A DNA stretch of 49,291 nucleotides from Verrucomicrobiales bacterium (GTDB taxonomy: Bacteria > Verrucomicrobiota > Verrucomicrobiia > Verrucomicrobiales > V1-33). Numbering within the stretch: the stretch's first letter is position 1; each line of letters begins with the position of its first letter. Both the position numbers and the translations under genes were made by a program. The stretch covers positions 1-49,291 of the forward strand of contig CANHIJ010000015.1 of assembly GCA_947460575.1 (NCBI GenBank), written 5' to 3'. Of the stretch, positions 33,167 to 41,991 are shown piece by piece. The notes beneath the pieces are model-generated. The model had not been told where the DNA came from and made no database searches. It saw only the letters and a program-made list of their open reading frames with translations.

Positions 33167-35104
33167 ATGGATTTTTTTCAGCGTCAGGAAGATGCCCGCC
33201 GCCGCACCCGGCGGTTGGTGGTGCTTTTTTTGGCCTCGGTGGCGGCAATCATATTGTTGCTCTACGGGGCGGCGGGGGTGGCCACGGACTGGAAGGGTGG
33301 GTTGTTAGACTGGCAACTACTCGGCACCGTGGCCGCGGTGAGCGGCGGAATCATCGGGCTGGGGAGCGGCTTCAAGATGTTGCAGCTTTCGAGCGGGGGC
33401 GCCGCTTTGGCTCGGGAGTTAGGGGGGCGGCCGGTCGATCCGGCGAGCGCTCAGCCCGACGAGCGCCGCCTGCTCAACGTGGTGGAGGAAATGGCCTTGG
33501 CCTCGGGCCTCCCCGTGCCCGCGGTCTGGATCATGGACGACGAGGAGGGCATCAATGCGTTTGCCGCGGGGCACACCCCCGCGGACGCGGTCGTGGGGGT
33601 CACCCGGGGCTGCTTGCGCTCCCTGTCGCGGGACGAATTGCAGGGGGTCATGGCGCACGAATTTAGCCACATTCTCAACGGGGACATGCGGCTCAACCTC
33701 CGGCTCATCGGGGTGGTTCACGGGTTGTTAGTACTGGCCATTTTGGGGCGCATCGTGATGCGGGGAGCGGCGGAGATGCGGAGCAGCCACGAGCGCAAGG
33801 GGGGGGACCCGCGGCTGGCCATTTTGCTCTTCGGGGTGACGCTGTGCGGGCTGGGGTATTTGGGGGTCTTTTTTGGGAAGTTGATCAAGGCGGCCATTTC
33901 GCGGCAGCGCGAATTTTTGGCGGATGCGGCGGCGGTGCAGTTTACGCGGAATCCGGACAGCATCGGCGGGGCGCTGCTGAAGATTGGGGGGTACGCTTAC
34001 GGATCTGAGTTGAAGACGGCGCGGGCGGAAGAGGCGAGTCACCTCATGTTTGGCAATGCGTTGCGAAGTTCTTTTTGGGCGGCGCTTTCCACGCATCCTC
34101 CGCTGGAGGCGCGGATACGGGCCATCTTGCCGCACTGGGATGGCCGCTGGCCGCAGATTGGACTGCCCGAGATCGCGGCGGGCCGAGGGGGGGCGGCCAG
34201 GGAATCGGAGGAGGGCATGGCCGCCGCTTTGGCGGGGCCGCCGCCGCTGCCGGTGACGGTGACGGCGGGGCAAGCGCGCACCGCGCTGTCGCGGATGGGG
34301 CGGCCCACCGGGGAGGAGCGGGCGGCGGCGCAGCGCTTGGGGGCCGGGATCGCGGGGCCGCTGCAGGCCAGGCTGCGAGACAGCGGGGGGGCGCAGGCGG
34401 CGGTGATGGCGATGCTGCTTTCGGACCATCCAGAGGGGCGAGCCGCAGAGAAAAAAGTGATAGAAGAACTGGCGGGTGCGGGCACTGGCGCCGCGGCGAT
34501 CGAGATCGCGGAGTTGATAGAGGGGTGGCATTCGTCGCAGCTCATCGCCATGATCGACCTGGCCCTGCCGTCGCTGCGGCGGCTCACCCCTGCGGAGTAT
34601 GGGCGGTTTTCCGAATTGCTGCGGCAGTTGATCGCGGCGGACGGGCGAGTCGACCTATTTGAGTTTATGTTGCAAAAGGTGGTGCGGCGCCACCTGGATC
34701 TTTTTTTCCGGCGGAGTGCCCCGGTGCGGGCGGAGGTGCGGCGGCTGGAGGAGGTCGCGCCGGAGATCGAAGTATTGTTGGGAGCGTTTGCGGGCTTGGC
34801 GGGGGCTGCGGGGAGTGAGCCGCAGCGGCAGGCTTGGGAAGCGGCGGCGGCGGTGTTGCGGGAGCAGGGGCTTGAGTTGGCGTGGCGGGGGGAAGCGGTT
34901 TCGCTGGAGCGGCTGGACGCGGCCTTGAATCGGTTTGACCGGGCGGTGCCGATGGTGAAGAAGCACTTGCTCCATAGCTGTGCCGCGGCCGTCTTCGCCG
35001 ATGGGGCGGTTTCCAGCGAGGAGGCGGAATTATTGCGGGCGGTGGCGGACACGATGGGCTGCCCAGTGCCGCCGTTTGGGGCCGAGGAGGAGCGGGCGGA
35101 GTAG
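33167..35104 (+). CDS. HtpX-like M48 metalloprotease with TerB-like C-terminus
   Basis: A 645-residue protein. Two N-terminal membrane segments (VLFLASVAAIILLLYGAAG and LLGTVAAVSGGIIGLGSG) precede an M48 domain: AFAAGHTPADAVVGVTRGCL, the zinc motif HEFSH (in VMAHEFSHILNGD), a membrane segment, and the third-ligand region REFLADAAAVQFTRNPDSI. The remaining 290 residues are alpha-helical and look TerB-like (LFEFMLQKVVRRHLDLFF, HSCAAAVFADGAVSSEEAEL). HtpX-type proteases clear damaged membrane proteins. The C-terminal extension is longer than in E. coli HtpX. LemA is the upstream partner; uppP follows. Confidence 0.88.
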   Translation: MDFFQRQEDARRRTRRLVVLFLASVAAIILLLYGAAGVATDWKGGLLDWQLLGTVAAVSGGIIGLGSGFKMLQLSSGGAALARELGGRPVDPASAQPDERRLLNVVEEMALASGLPVPAVWIMDDEEGINAFAAGHTPADAVVGVTRGCLRSLSRDELQGVMAHEFSHILNGDMRLNLRLIGVVHGLLVLAILGRIVMRGAAEMRSSHERKGGDPRLAILLFGVTLCGLGYLGVFFGKLIKAAISRQREFLADAAAVQFTRNPDSIGGALLKIGGYAYGSELKTARAEEASHLMFGNALRSSFWAALSTHPPLEARIRAILPHWDGRWPQIGLPEIAAGRGGAARESEEGMAAALAGPPPLPVTVTAGQARTALSRMGRPTGEERAAAQRLGAGIAGPLQARLRDSGGAQAAVMAMLLSDHPEGRAAEKKVIEELAGAGTGAAAIEIAELIEGWHSSQLIAMIDLALPSLRRLTPAEYGRFSELLRQLIAADGRVDLFEFMLQKVVRRHLDLFFRRSAPVRAEVRRLEEVAPEIEVLLGAFAGLAGAAGSEPQRQAWEAAAAVLREQGLELAWRGEAVSLERLDAALNRFDRAVPMVKKHLLHSCAAAVFADGAVSSEEAELLRAVADTMGCPVPPFGAEEERAE

Positions 35105-35174
35105 GCGGCAGAAGCAGGCGCGGTGGGCTTGCTCTTGCCAAGGGGCGGCGCCGCCACTACGGGGGCTATTTTGT

Positions 35175-36017
35175 ATGAACTGGTGGCAATCCATTCTCAT
35201 CGGCCTCGTCGAAGGCCTCACCGAATACCTCCCGGTCAGCTCTACGGGCCACATCTTGTTGGTGCAAAAATTGTTGGGCTTGCCGTCTACGGAAAGCTCT
35301 AAAGCCTTTGCGGTGGTGGTGCAGGTGGGGGCCATTTTGGCGGTGTTAGGGTTGTATTTTCAGCGGAGCCGCAGCTTGTTGGAGGGGCTGCTGGGAAAGA
35401 ACCCGCAGGGGCTGCTGTTGCTGAGGAATATCATGATCGCTTTTTTGCCGGCGGTGGCGGTGGGCTTGCTATTTGAGAAGCGGATTGATCAGTATCTGCT
35501 AGGGCTGTGGCCGGTGACGGCGGCGTGGTTTGTCGGCGGCGTGGCCATATTGGCGGTGGCGTGGTTCAAGCGCAATGCGGCCCCGGGGGCCCGCCGGGCC
35601 GGGCTGGGGCTGGAGGACATTACCCCGCGGAGCGCGTTTTTGATTGGGCTGCTGCAGTGCGTGGCGATGTGGCCGGGGACGAGCCGCAGCTTGATGGTGA
35701 TCGTGGGGGGACTGCTGATCGGGCTGCACATGGTGGCGGCGGTGGAGTTTAGTTTTTTGTTGGGAATGGTGACCCTGACGGCGGCCTCGGGATACAAGGC
35801 GCTGAAGTTTGTGCGCAATCCCGAGTTGCTGGCGGACTACTCGGTGGGGACCATGTTGTTGGGCATCCTAGCGGCTTGGGTGGCGGCGGTGCTTTCAGTC
35901 AAGTGGATGGTGGGCTGGCTGCAGGTGCGGGGCATCACCGCGTTTGGGCACTACCGCATTGGGCTGGCGGTGGTGGTCACCGGCTTGCTCATGGCCAAGC
36001 TGATTGAACCCCGTTGA
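35175..36017 (+). CDS. uppP: Undecaprenyl-diphosphate phosphatase
   Basis: UppP (BacA) recycles undecaprenyl pyrophosphate for peptidoglycan and LPS export. It is 280 residues with about eight membrane segments. Both catalytic motifs are present: GLVEGLTEYLPVSSTGHILL near the N-terminus and MWPGTSRSLMVIVGGLLIGL (PGxSRS) in the centre. Length is normal. GGGGG before the ATG at 35175 may help translation. uxaC starts 11 bp later, but a functional link is not obvious. Confidence 0.95.
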   Translation: MNWWQSILIGLVEGLTEYLPVSSTGHILLVQKLLGLPSTESSKAFAVVVQVGAILAVLGLYFQRSRSLLEGLLGKNPQGLLLLRNIMIAFLPAVAVGLLFEKRIDQYLLGLWPVTAAWFVGGVAILAVAWFKRNAAPGARRAGLGLEDITPRSAFLIGLLQCVAMWPGTSRSLMVIVGGLLIGLHMVAAVEFSFLLGMVTLTAASGYKALKFVRNPELLADYSVGTMLLGILAAWVAAVLSVKWMVGWLQVRGITAFGHYRIGLAVVVTGLLMAKLIEPR

Positions 36018-36028
36018 GACTGCCGCTT

Positions 36029-37435
36029 ATGAGTTTTATCCACGACGACTTTCTCTTGGCGAGCCCGCTGGCGCGGCGCCTCTATCATGAAGTGGCCGCG
36101 GGCCAGCCCATCATCGACTATCACTCCCACCTGCCGCCGCAAGAAGTGGCGGAGGACCGCCGCTTTGGCAATTTGTTTGAAATTTGGCTAGGGGGCGACC
36201 ACTACAAATGGCGGGCCATGCGCAGCAACGGCGAGGCCGAGGCGTACTGCACGGGGGCGGCTTCGCCCTATGAAAAATTCCTCGCCCTGGCGCGCACCAT
36301 TCCGAACTGTTTGCGGAATCCCCTCTACCACTGGTGCCACTTGGAATTGAAGCGCTACTTTGGCATCGACGAACTCTTGAGCCCGGCCACCGCGCCCGGC
36401 ATCTGGGAGCGCGCCCAGGCCCGCCTCGCTGACCCCGACCGGGGAGCTCGGGCCATTTTGGCGGATTTCCGGGTGGAGGTGGTAGGGACCACGGACGACC
36501 CGGCGGATTCGCTGCGGCACCACGAGGCCATCGCGGCGGCGGGGCTGAGCACGCGGATCCTTCCCAGCTTTCGCCCCGACCAGGTGCTCAAGATCGACCA
36601 GGGGGCTTTTTTTAATGGGTACGTGGAGCGGCTGGGGGCGGCGGCGGATGTGGATGTGGCTACCTTGCGCGGGTTATTGGGGGCCTTGGAAAAGCGGCAC
36701 GATGCCTTTCACGCGCTGGGGGGGCGGCTTAGCGACCACGGGCTGCCGCAGATGCCCTGCCGCTTTGGCAGCGAGGCCGAGGCGGCGCGGATCTACGATC
36801 GGGCGCGGCTCGGGCAGTCGATTAGCGGGGAGGATCAGCAGCAGTTCGCCACCTTTATATTGGTGCACAGCGGGCGCCTCGACGCGCAGAAGGGCTGGGT
36901 CAAGCAGCTCCACTTAGGTCCGCTGCGCAACAATAGCAGTCGGCAATTCCGCGCCCTGGGCCCGGATGTAGGCTTTGACTCCATCGGCGACTGGCCGCAG
37001 GCGGAGGCGCTTTCGCGGTATCTGGACTACTTGGACAGCGAGGGCAGCCTGCCCAAGACGATCTTGTACAACGTCAATCCGGCGGACAACTACGTCATGG
37101 GGACGATGGCGGGCAACTTCATGGATGGGAGCGTGGCGGGCAAGGTGCAGTGGGGGGCGGGCTGGTGGTTTTTGGACCAGCGGGAGGGGATGGAGTGGCA
37201 AATCAACGCTCTGTCCAACCTGGGTTTGTTGAGTCACTGGGTGGGAATGCTAACCGATAGCCGGTCGTTTATGTCCTTTCCGCGGCACGAGTATTTCCGG
37301 CGCATTTTCTGCAACTTGCTGGCGCGGGATGCGGCGCGCGGGGAGGTGCCAGACGACTTTGCGCTGCTGGGGGACTTGGTGCAGCGGGTTTGTTATGGCA
37401 ACGCGCGGCGGTACTTTGGCTTTTACGACGCCTGA
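36029..37435 (+). CDS. uxaC: Glucuronate isomerase
   Basis: UxaC converts D-glucuronate to D-fructuronate (and galacturonate to tagaturonate) in the cytosol. It is 468 residues with YHSHLPPQEVAEDRRFGNL, LEIW-type FEIWLGGDHYKWRAMR, the HW/CHLELKRYFGI segment, RTDDPADSLRHH (as GTTDDPADSLRHHEAI) and LHLGPLRNNSSRQFRALGPD. This fits the family well. The start is ATG 36029; a TTG at 36014 also opens the frame but overlaps the uppP stop. Neighbouring uronate genes (uxuA, uxaB) are absent here. Confidence 0.93.
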   Translation: MSFIHDDFLLASPLARRLYHEVAAGQPIIDYHSHLPPQEVAEDRRFGNLFEIWLGGDHYKWRAMRSNGEAEAYCTGAASPYEKFLALARTIPNCLRNPLYHWCHLELKRYFGIDELLSPATAPGIWERAQARLADPDRGARAILADFRVEVVGTTDDPADSLRHHEAIAAAGLSTRILPSFRPDQVLKIDQGAFFNGYVERLGAAADVDVATLRGLLGALEKRHDAFHALGGRLSDHGLPQMPCRFGSEAEAARIYDRARLGQSISGEDQQQFATFILVHSGRLDAQKGWVKQLHLGPLRNNSSRQFRALGPDVGFDSIGDWPQAEALSRYLDYLDSEGSLPKTILYNVNPADNYVMGTMAGNFMDGSVAGKVQWGAGWWFLDQREGMEWQINALSNLGLLSHWVGMLTDSRSFMSFPRHEYFRRIFCNLLARDAARGEVPDDFALLGDLVQRVCYGNARRYFGFYDA

Positions 37436-37451
37436 GGGGCGGCGGAGTCGG

Positions 37452-37787
37452 CTAAGGCTTTTTGCCGTAGGCCTCGACGAGGTATTGGGTGAGGGGAGCG
37501 ATGGCTTCGGGGGGGAGGGTGGCGCCGAATTTTTCCTTCATTTTTTTGACGGTGGCGTCCCAGTATTTTTCGGGGAGGGGGGGCTGGGACTGGCAGTATT
37601 CCACGGAGTGGCAATTGAGGCAGAGGGCGTTGGCGAGGGCGGCGCCGGGGCCGGGGCGGTAGGTGCCGGTTTCCGGGGGGAGGGCGAGGCGGCGCAGGGT
37701 GGGAGACGCGGCGGGTGCGGGAGCGGGCTGGGCAAGGGCGACCCCGAGGAGGGCCAGGGAGGCGGCGGGGAAGAGAAAGCGTTTCAT
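37452..37787 (-). CDS. Monohaem cytochrome c, probable sulfite dehydrogenase subunit
   Basis: A 111-residue secreted protein: signal peptide MKRFLFPAASLALLGVALA, an Ala/Pro linker, a CLNCHSVEYC haem motif (CxxCH), then KYWDATVKKMKEKFGATLPP and LTQYLVEAYG. The part after the haem site resembles the SorB/SoxD-like cytochrome partner of sulfite dehydrogenase. The methionine in KKMKEKF is a plausible axial ligand. It starts 5 bp after the molybdoprotein gene, so they are co-transcribed and likely form one periplasmic enzyme. Confidence 0.8.
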   Translation of the reverse strand: MKRFLFPAASLALLGVALAQPAPAPAASPTLRRLALPPETGTYRPGPGAALANALCLNCHSVEYCQSQPPLPEKYWDATVKKMKEKFGATLPPEAIAPLTQYLVEAYGKKP

Positions 37788-37792
37788 GGGGG

Positions 37793-38995
37793 CTAGCTGA
37801 TTTGCAGGTTGACGGCCTCCACGGCGTTGCGCTGGTAGCCCTGGGGGTTCCAGAGGGGCTCGAGGGGCTGGGTTTCTCCGATGCGGTTGAAGGCACGGCA
37901 CTTGATTTGGGCGGGGCCGGGGGCCCCGGGTTTCCAGGGGAGGGTCCACTCGCGGAAGGAATATTTGCCGAGGTCTTGGCCGAGGGCGGCGGCCTCCCAG
38001 TGGCGCCCGCCGTCGGTGCTGACTTGGACTTCGGTGAGGCCAGCGCCACTGTCGAAGGCGATGCCGCGCAAGAGGGTGTCGCGGCCGGAGGCGACCTGGG
38101 CTCCTTCGCTGAGGCTGGTGAGAAAGGAGCGAATTTTAAACTGGGAGATGGGGAGGGTTTTGCCGGGAGCGGCGCCGGGTTCAGCGCAGCCGCCGGGGGT
38201 GGCGGGGATGCGGTAGCCGCTCGCCATCCAGAAGCCGGCGTAGGTTTCGCCCACGACGCTGAGTTGGCTCAGGTGCTTGATCCAGTAGGTGCCGAAGTAG
38301 CCCGGGACGACCAGGCGCAAGGGGTAGCCGTTGAGCCAGGGGAGTTCCTCGCCGTTCATTTCGTAGGCGAGCAGGATTTCGCCGTCCAGGGCGTGGTCGA
38401 TTTCCAGGGCTTTGACAAAGTCTGGGGTGGCGGGGACGACGGGGGCGTCGAGTCCGTTGCAGACGACTTGGCGGGCGCCTTCGGCGGGACCGGCCTTGGC
38501 GAGGACGTCTTTGAGGCGGACTCCCTTCCAGCGGGCGTTGCCCATGGCGCCGTGGCCGAGTTGGCCGCCGTTGACCCGGGGATTGAAGTAGCCGCGGCTG
38601 TTGCCGGAGCACTGGTTGACGGCAGTGACTTCGACGGGCTCCATTTGGCGGAGTTCCGCGAGCGACAGGGACAGGGGCGTTTTGACCAGGCCGGAGACTT
38701 CGAGGCGGAAGGTGGCCGGGTCAATTTCAGTGGGAATGCCAGAGAGGTGGTAGCGGACGAAGAAGGCGTCGTTGGGGGTCAGGAGGCCTTCGTTGAAGAC
38801 GGCGAAGGGGGTTTCCAGCTGGGGGGGGCGGTGGGTCAGGACGAGCAGAGGGCGTTTCCCGGGAAAGGCCACGAGGCGGCGCGCCCCATTGGCAAAGGGC
38901 AACTCCACTTCCTCAGCGCGGGAAGTGCCGACGAGGGCGGCGGCCGCGAGGGCGCTCTGTTGCAAAAAGCGGCGTCGCGAAAGGGGAGGCTCCAT
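37793..38995 (-). CDS. Molybdopterin-dependent sulfite oxidase-family protein
   Basis: A 400-residue exported molybdoenzyme. A twin-arginine signal (SRRRFLQQSALAAAALVG) leads to the Moco domain with the Mo-ligand Cys at about residue 129 in AVNQCSGNSRGYFNP, GARQVVCNGLD, YEMNGEELPWLNGYPLRLVVPGYFG, and the dimerisation domain (SFLTSLSEG to QPLEPLWNPQGYQ). These are sulfite oxidase/SorA marks. The cytochrome gene just after it supports sulfite dehydrogenase. The ATG at 38995 places the RR motif at residues 7-8; a longer frame starting at 39091 is not needed. Roughly 240 bp of leader follow from the small Cys-protein genes. Confidence 0.88.
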   Translation of the reverse strand: MEPPLSRRRFLQQSALAAAALVGTSRAEEVELPFANGARRLVAFPGKRPLLVLTHRPPQLETPFAVFNEGLLTPNDAFFVRYHLSGIPTEIDPATFRLEVSGLVKTPLSLSLAELRQMEPVEVTAVNQCSGNSRGYFNPRVNGGQLGHGAMGNARWKGVRLKDVLAKAGPAEGARQVVCNGLDAPVVPATPDFVKALEIDHALDGEILLAYEMNGEELPWLNGYPLRLVVPGYFGTYWIKHLSQLSVVGETYAGFWMASGYRIPATPGGCAEPGAAPGKTLPISQFKIRSFLTSLSEGAQVASGRDTLLRGIAFDSGAGLTEVQVSTDGGRHWEAAALGQDLGKYSFREWTLPWKPGAPGPAQIKCRAFNRIGETQPLEPLWNPQGYQRNAVEAVNLQIS

Positions 38996-39234
38996 GGTGG
39001 GGCCAGGGTGCCACGAAGCGGCCGGGCTGTCGACGGATTTTGCGGCGCGCGGGGCGATTCCGGCCAAACGCGGCGGGGCGCGGGGCCGCATTCGGGGCGC
39101 GCCGAGCCCGAGCCCGGGGCGCGGGGGTGGGCTTTGGTGGCGCTGTTATTGCCGAGGTCGAAGCGGCGCGCAGAGCGCTTGGGGGAGAGGGCGAGAACCG
39201 GCCGCGGCGACTTCGGCGCGGGTCCGCGAAGGGC

Positions 39235-39498
39235 TTATTTTTTTAGTTTTTCGAGGTATTTGGCCGGTTCCTTGGCGAACTTGGGTTTGCAGGATTTGCA
39301 GCAGAGTTTGATTTCCTGGCCTTCGTGGGTGAAGGCCACCGGCTTGCCCATGGTGCCGAGTTTTTCGCCGGAGACGAGGCAGGTATCGAGGGGGTAGGGT
39401 TTGACTTTGGGGGCCGTGGCGGGGGCGGGGGCGGTTTCGGCGGCGCGGGCCAGGGGGGCGGCGGCGAGGGCGAGAAGGGCGAGGAGGATGGGTTTCAT
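39235..39498 (-). CDS. Small secreted YHS-like Cys protein
   Basis: An 87-residue protein. A signal peptide (MKPILLALLALAAAPLARA) is followed by a compact domain with PLDTCLVSGEKLGTMGKP and GQEIKLCCKSCKPKFAKEPA. The Cys positions match YHS/heavy-metal-binding relatives, in which CxxC-like Cys bind metal or form disulfides. The next upstream gene encodes a paralogue (same Cys pattern), so this is probably a tandem duplication. It is placed between the barrel-fused oxidase and the sulfite dehydrogenase genes. Confidence 0.75.
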   Translation of the reverse strand: MKPILLALLALAAAPLARAAETAPAPATAPKVKPYPLDTCLVSGEKLGTMGKPVAFTHEGQEIKLCCKSCKPKFAKEPAKYLEKLKK

Positions 39499-39548
39499 GG
39501 GAGGGATGGGGAGGGGGAGGGGAAGTGGGCTTGAGCCTGCGAGAGGGA

Positions 39549-39791
39549 TTAGAGTTTTTCGAGATATTTGGCGGGGTTGGCGTCGAATTTTTTGACGCAG
39601 GGTTGGCAGCAGAATTTAACCTCTTGCCCCTGGTAGACTTTGGTGATGACGGGTCCCATGGAGCCGAGGGCGTTGCCAGAGACGACGCAGGTGGTTTTGG
39701 GGTAGGGTTTGGTGGCGCCGCTGGGTCCGGTGGTGGCGGCGCAAGCGCTGAGAAGGAGGCCGAGGGCGGAGGCAAGAAAGAGGGATTTCAT
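39549..39791 (-). CDS. YHS-like Cys lipoprotein, paralogue
   Basis: An 80-residue protein with a lipoprotein signal MKSLFLASALGLLLSAC (lipobox LSAC). The mature part has YPKTTCVVSGNALGSMGPV and GQEVKFCCQPCVKKFDANP, then KYLEKL, nearly the same domain as in the 87-residue protein, including the CCxxC. One copy is secreted and one is lipidated, so the pair may sit in two envelope compartments. The gene follows the multicopper oxidase gene by 64 bp. Confidence 0.75.
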   Translation of the reverse strand: MKSLFLASALGLLLSACAATTGPSGATKPYPKTTCVVSGNALGSMGPVITKVYQGQEVKFCCQPCVKKFDANPAKYLEKL

Positions 39792-39855
39792 GGGAATTTT
39801 TGGGAGTTTTTAGGGGGTTAGGGGAAAATGGAGGAAATGGGGGAAAATGGAGGGA

Positions 39856-41991
39856 CTAGAAGCGGAGGCGGAGGCCGCCGCCGAAGCCGTAGTCTGAGCT
39901 GAATTGGGTGGCGAGAGAGAGGGCGGGGCTGAGGGTGTATTCGAGGCCGAGGTCGTAGGTCCAGGCGGTGGCGGCGTCGTACTGAAGGGCAGCGAAGGCG
40001 CTGAGGCGGGTGGTGAGCTGGAGGCTTTTGGCGAGTTCGAGGCGGACGTTGGCGGCGCTGTCGAGGGAGAGGGTGGACCAGAGGAAGAAGGGGAGGCGGT
40101 AGCGCAAACCGGCGAGGGCGAGGAGTTGGCGGCCGTCGTCGTCGGTGCGCTCGAGGCGGGCGCCGCCGAAGGCGCGGGCTTGGGGGCCGAGGTACGGTTC
40201 CCAGGTGGCGTCGACTTGGTATTCGGTAGCGTCAGTGCCTTGCCAGCCCGCTTCCCAGGTGAGGAGGAGGTCATGGCGGGCGCGGCGGAGGGTGAGGAGG
40301 CCTTCGGAGAGGTGGGATTGGACCGAGGCCGTGCCCCAGAGGGAGATCATTTCGTGGCCGTGTTCGCCGAGGTTGACGCCGGAGGCGGCGGCTTGTTGGG
40401 CGCCGTGGCTGGGGGGGCCGAGGGAGAGGCCGTGGGTGTGGGAGGGATGAGAGGGAGGGGAGGTATGGGAGGTATGGGAGGGAGGAGCGGAAGGGAGGCT
40501 GGTTTCAGTGGGGGCGGGGGCGTCGCGGACGGCGACGACGCGGCCCATGCCGGCCATCATGTGGTAGAGGAGGTGGCAGTGGAACATCCAGTCGCCGGAA
40601 GCGTTGGCTTGGAATTCGATGGTGTGTCGGCCCATGGGGGGGAGGTCGACGGTGTGCTTGAGGGGGGAGCGGGCGCCGTGTTGGTTGAGGAGGCGGAAGA
40701 AGAAGCCGTGGAGGTGGATGGGGTGGTGCATCATGGTGTCGTTGACCAACTGGAGGCGGAGGATTTCGCCTTTGGCCACGGGGATGAGGCTTTCTTCAGA
40801 AGTGGTCTTGCCGTTGAAGGACCAGCGGTAGCGGTCCATGGCGCCGGTGAGGTGGAGGGGGATTTCGCGGATGGGGGCGCCGGTGGGGAGGGTGGTGGGC
40901 TGGAGGGCTTGGAGAAGGGGATAGGGGGCGGCGGGGCGAGGGGAGGGCGGGGCGGCAGGGTCGTCGTCGAGGGCGGCCTGGAGCATTTGGTCCATGCGGT
41001 ACAAGTCGGGCAGGGGAGGGTCAGAAGCGGGGCGGAGGGGGCCGGAGCCGAGGAAGGCGGAGGCGTGGCCGGAGCCGTCTTGGGAGGTGGCGCGGATTTC
41101 GAATTGGCCGTCGGCGGGGACGGTGATGAGGGCGTCGTAGGTTTCCCCGATGGCGATGAGGAGGCGGGGGAGGGAGACGGGTTTGACGGGGTGGCCGTCG
41201 GCGGCCACCAGGGTGAGGGGGCCGGTGGAGGAAGTGAGGTAGAAGTAGGTGGAGGCAGAGCCGTTAATGAGGCGGAGGCGGAGGCGCTCGCCGGGGCGGG
41301 CGGCGAGGGTGGAGGTGGGCTGGCCGTTGATGAGGAAAGCGTCGTAGGCGACATCGGAGAGGTCCATGGCCTTCATGTTGGCGCGCTCGCCGTTGCAGAA
41401 TTCTCGGGTGGCCCCGGCTTTCCAGGCGCCGAAGAGCGAGGGCAGGGTGCCCTTTTTTACGGAGTACCAATCCGAGCCGCGGAGGAGGTTGCGGTAAATC
41501 TGGTGGGGGTCGTGCTTGGTCCAGTCGGAGAGGAGGAGGACGTGTTCGCGGTCGGCGGGGGGAGCGAGGCGGCCCCGGGGTTGGATGACGATGGCGCCGT
41601 AGAGGCCTTGTTGTTCCTGGAAGTGGGTGTGGGAGTGGTACCAGTAGGTGCCGGATTGGCGGAGGGGAAATTCGAAGGTGTGGGAGGTGCCGGGGAGGAT
41701 GGGAGGGGTGGTGACTTCGGGGACGCCGTCTTGGGCGTTGGGGAGGAGGAGGCCGTGCCAGTGGGTGGAAGTGGCGTCGCGGGGGAGGTCGTTGTGGACC
41801 GTAATGCGGGCCCAGTCGCCTTCGGTGAAGCGGAGGGTGGGGCCGGGGAGGGAGCCGTTAAAAGTGAGGGCGGGGGCGGTCTTTCCGGAGTAGGTGGCGG
41901 TGGTTTCGGCGATGTGGAGGTCGTAGGCGACGGTCCGGGCGGGGGCGCGGAGGCACCCCGCGAGGAGGAGGAGGGCGAGGAGAGCTTTCAT
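39856..41991 (-). CDS. CopA-like multicopper oxidase fused to an outer-membrane beta-barrel
   Basis: A 711-residue envelope protein. The N-terminus MKALLALLLLAGCLRAPA has a lipobox-like LAGC, or may be cut by signal peptidase I. Residues 20-500 are a three-domain multicopper oxidase with all copper motifs: STHWHGLLL, WYHSHTHFQ, HHPIHLHGFFF and MFHCHLLYHMMAGM. A Ser/His/Pro-rich linker (SHTSHTSPPSHPSHTHG) follows. The last 170 residues have alternating strands with a final GLRLRF, typical of outer-membrane barrels such as CopB. In the usual copper operon CopA and CopB are separate. The fusion would tether the oxidase to the outer membrane. The ATG at 41991 fits the signal peptide. Confidence 0.88.
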   Translation of the reverse strand: MKALLALLLLAGCLRAPARTVAYDLHIAETTATYSGKTAPALTFNGSLPGPTLRFTEGDWARITVHNDLPRDATSTHWHGLLLPNAQDGVPEVTTPPILPGTSHTFEFPLRQSGTYWYHSHTHFQEQQGLYGAIVIQPRGRLAPPADREHVLLLSDWTKHDPHQIYRNLLRGSDWYSVKKGTLPSLFGAWKAGATREFCNGERANMKAMDLSDVAYDAFLINGQPTSTLAARPGERLRLRLINGSASTYFYLTSSTGPLTLVAADGHPVKPVSLPRLLIAIGETYDALITVPADGQFEIRATSQDGSGHASAFLGSGPLRPASDPPLPDLYRMDQMLQAALDDDPAAPPSPRPAAPYPLLQALQPTTLPTGAPIREIPLHLTGAMDRYRWSFNGKTTSEESLIPVAKGEILRLQLVNDTMMHHPIHLHGFFFRLLNQHGARSPLKHTVDLPPMGRHTIEFQANASGDWMFHCHLLYHMMAGMGRVVAVRDAPAPTETSLPSAPPSHTSHTSPPSHPSHTHGLSLGPPSHGAQQAAASGVNLGEHGHEMISLWGTASVQSHLSEGLLTLRRARHDLLLTWEAGWQGTDATEYQVDATWEPYLGPQARAFGGARLERTDDDGRQLLALAGLRYRLPFFLWSTLSLDSAANVRLELAKSLQLTTRLSAFAALQYDAATAWTYDLGLEYTLSPALSLATQFSSDYGFGGGLRLRF

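Noticed and set aside
36014..36028. A TTG start for uxaC at 36014
   Set aside because: It overlaps the uppP stop and adds five residues without support. ATG 36029 begins with the family-like SFIHDDF.
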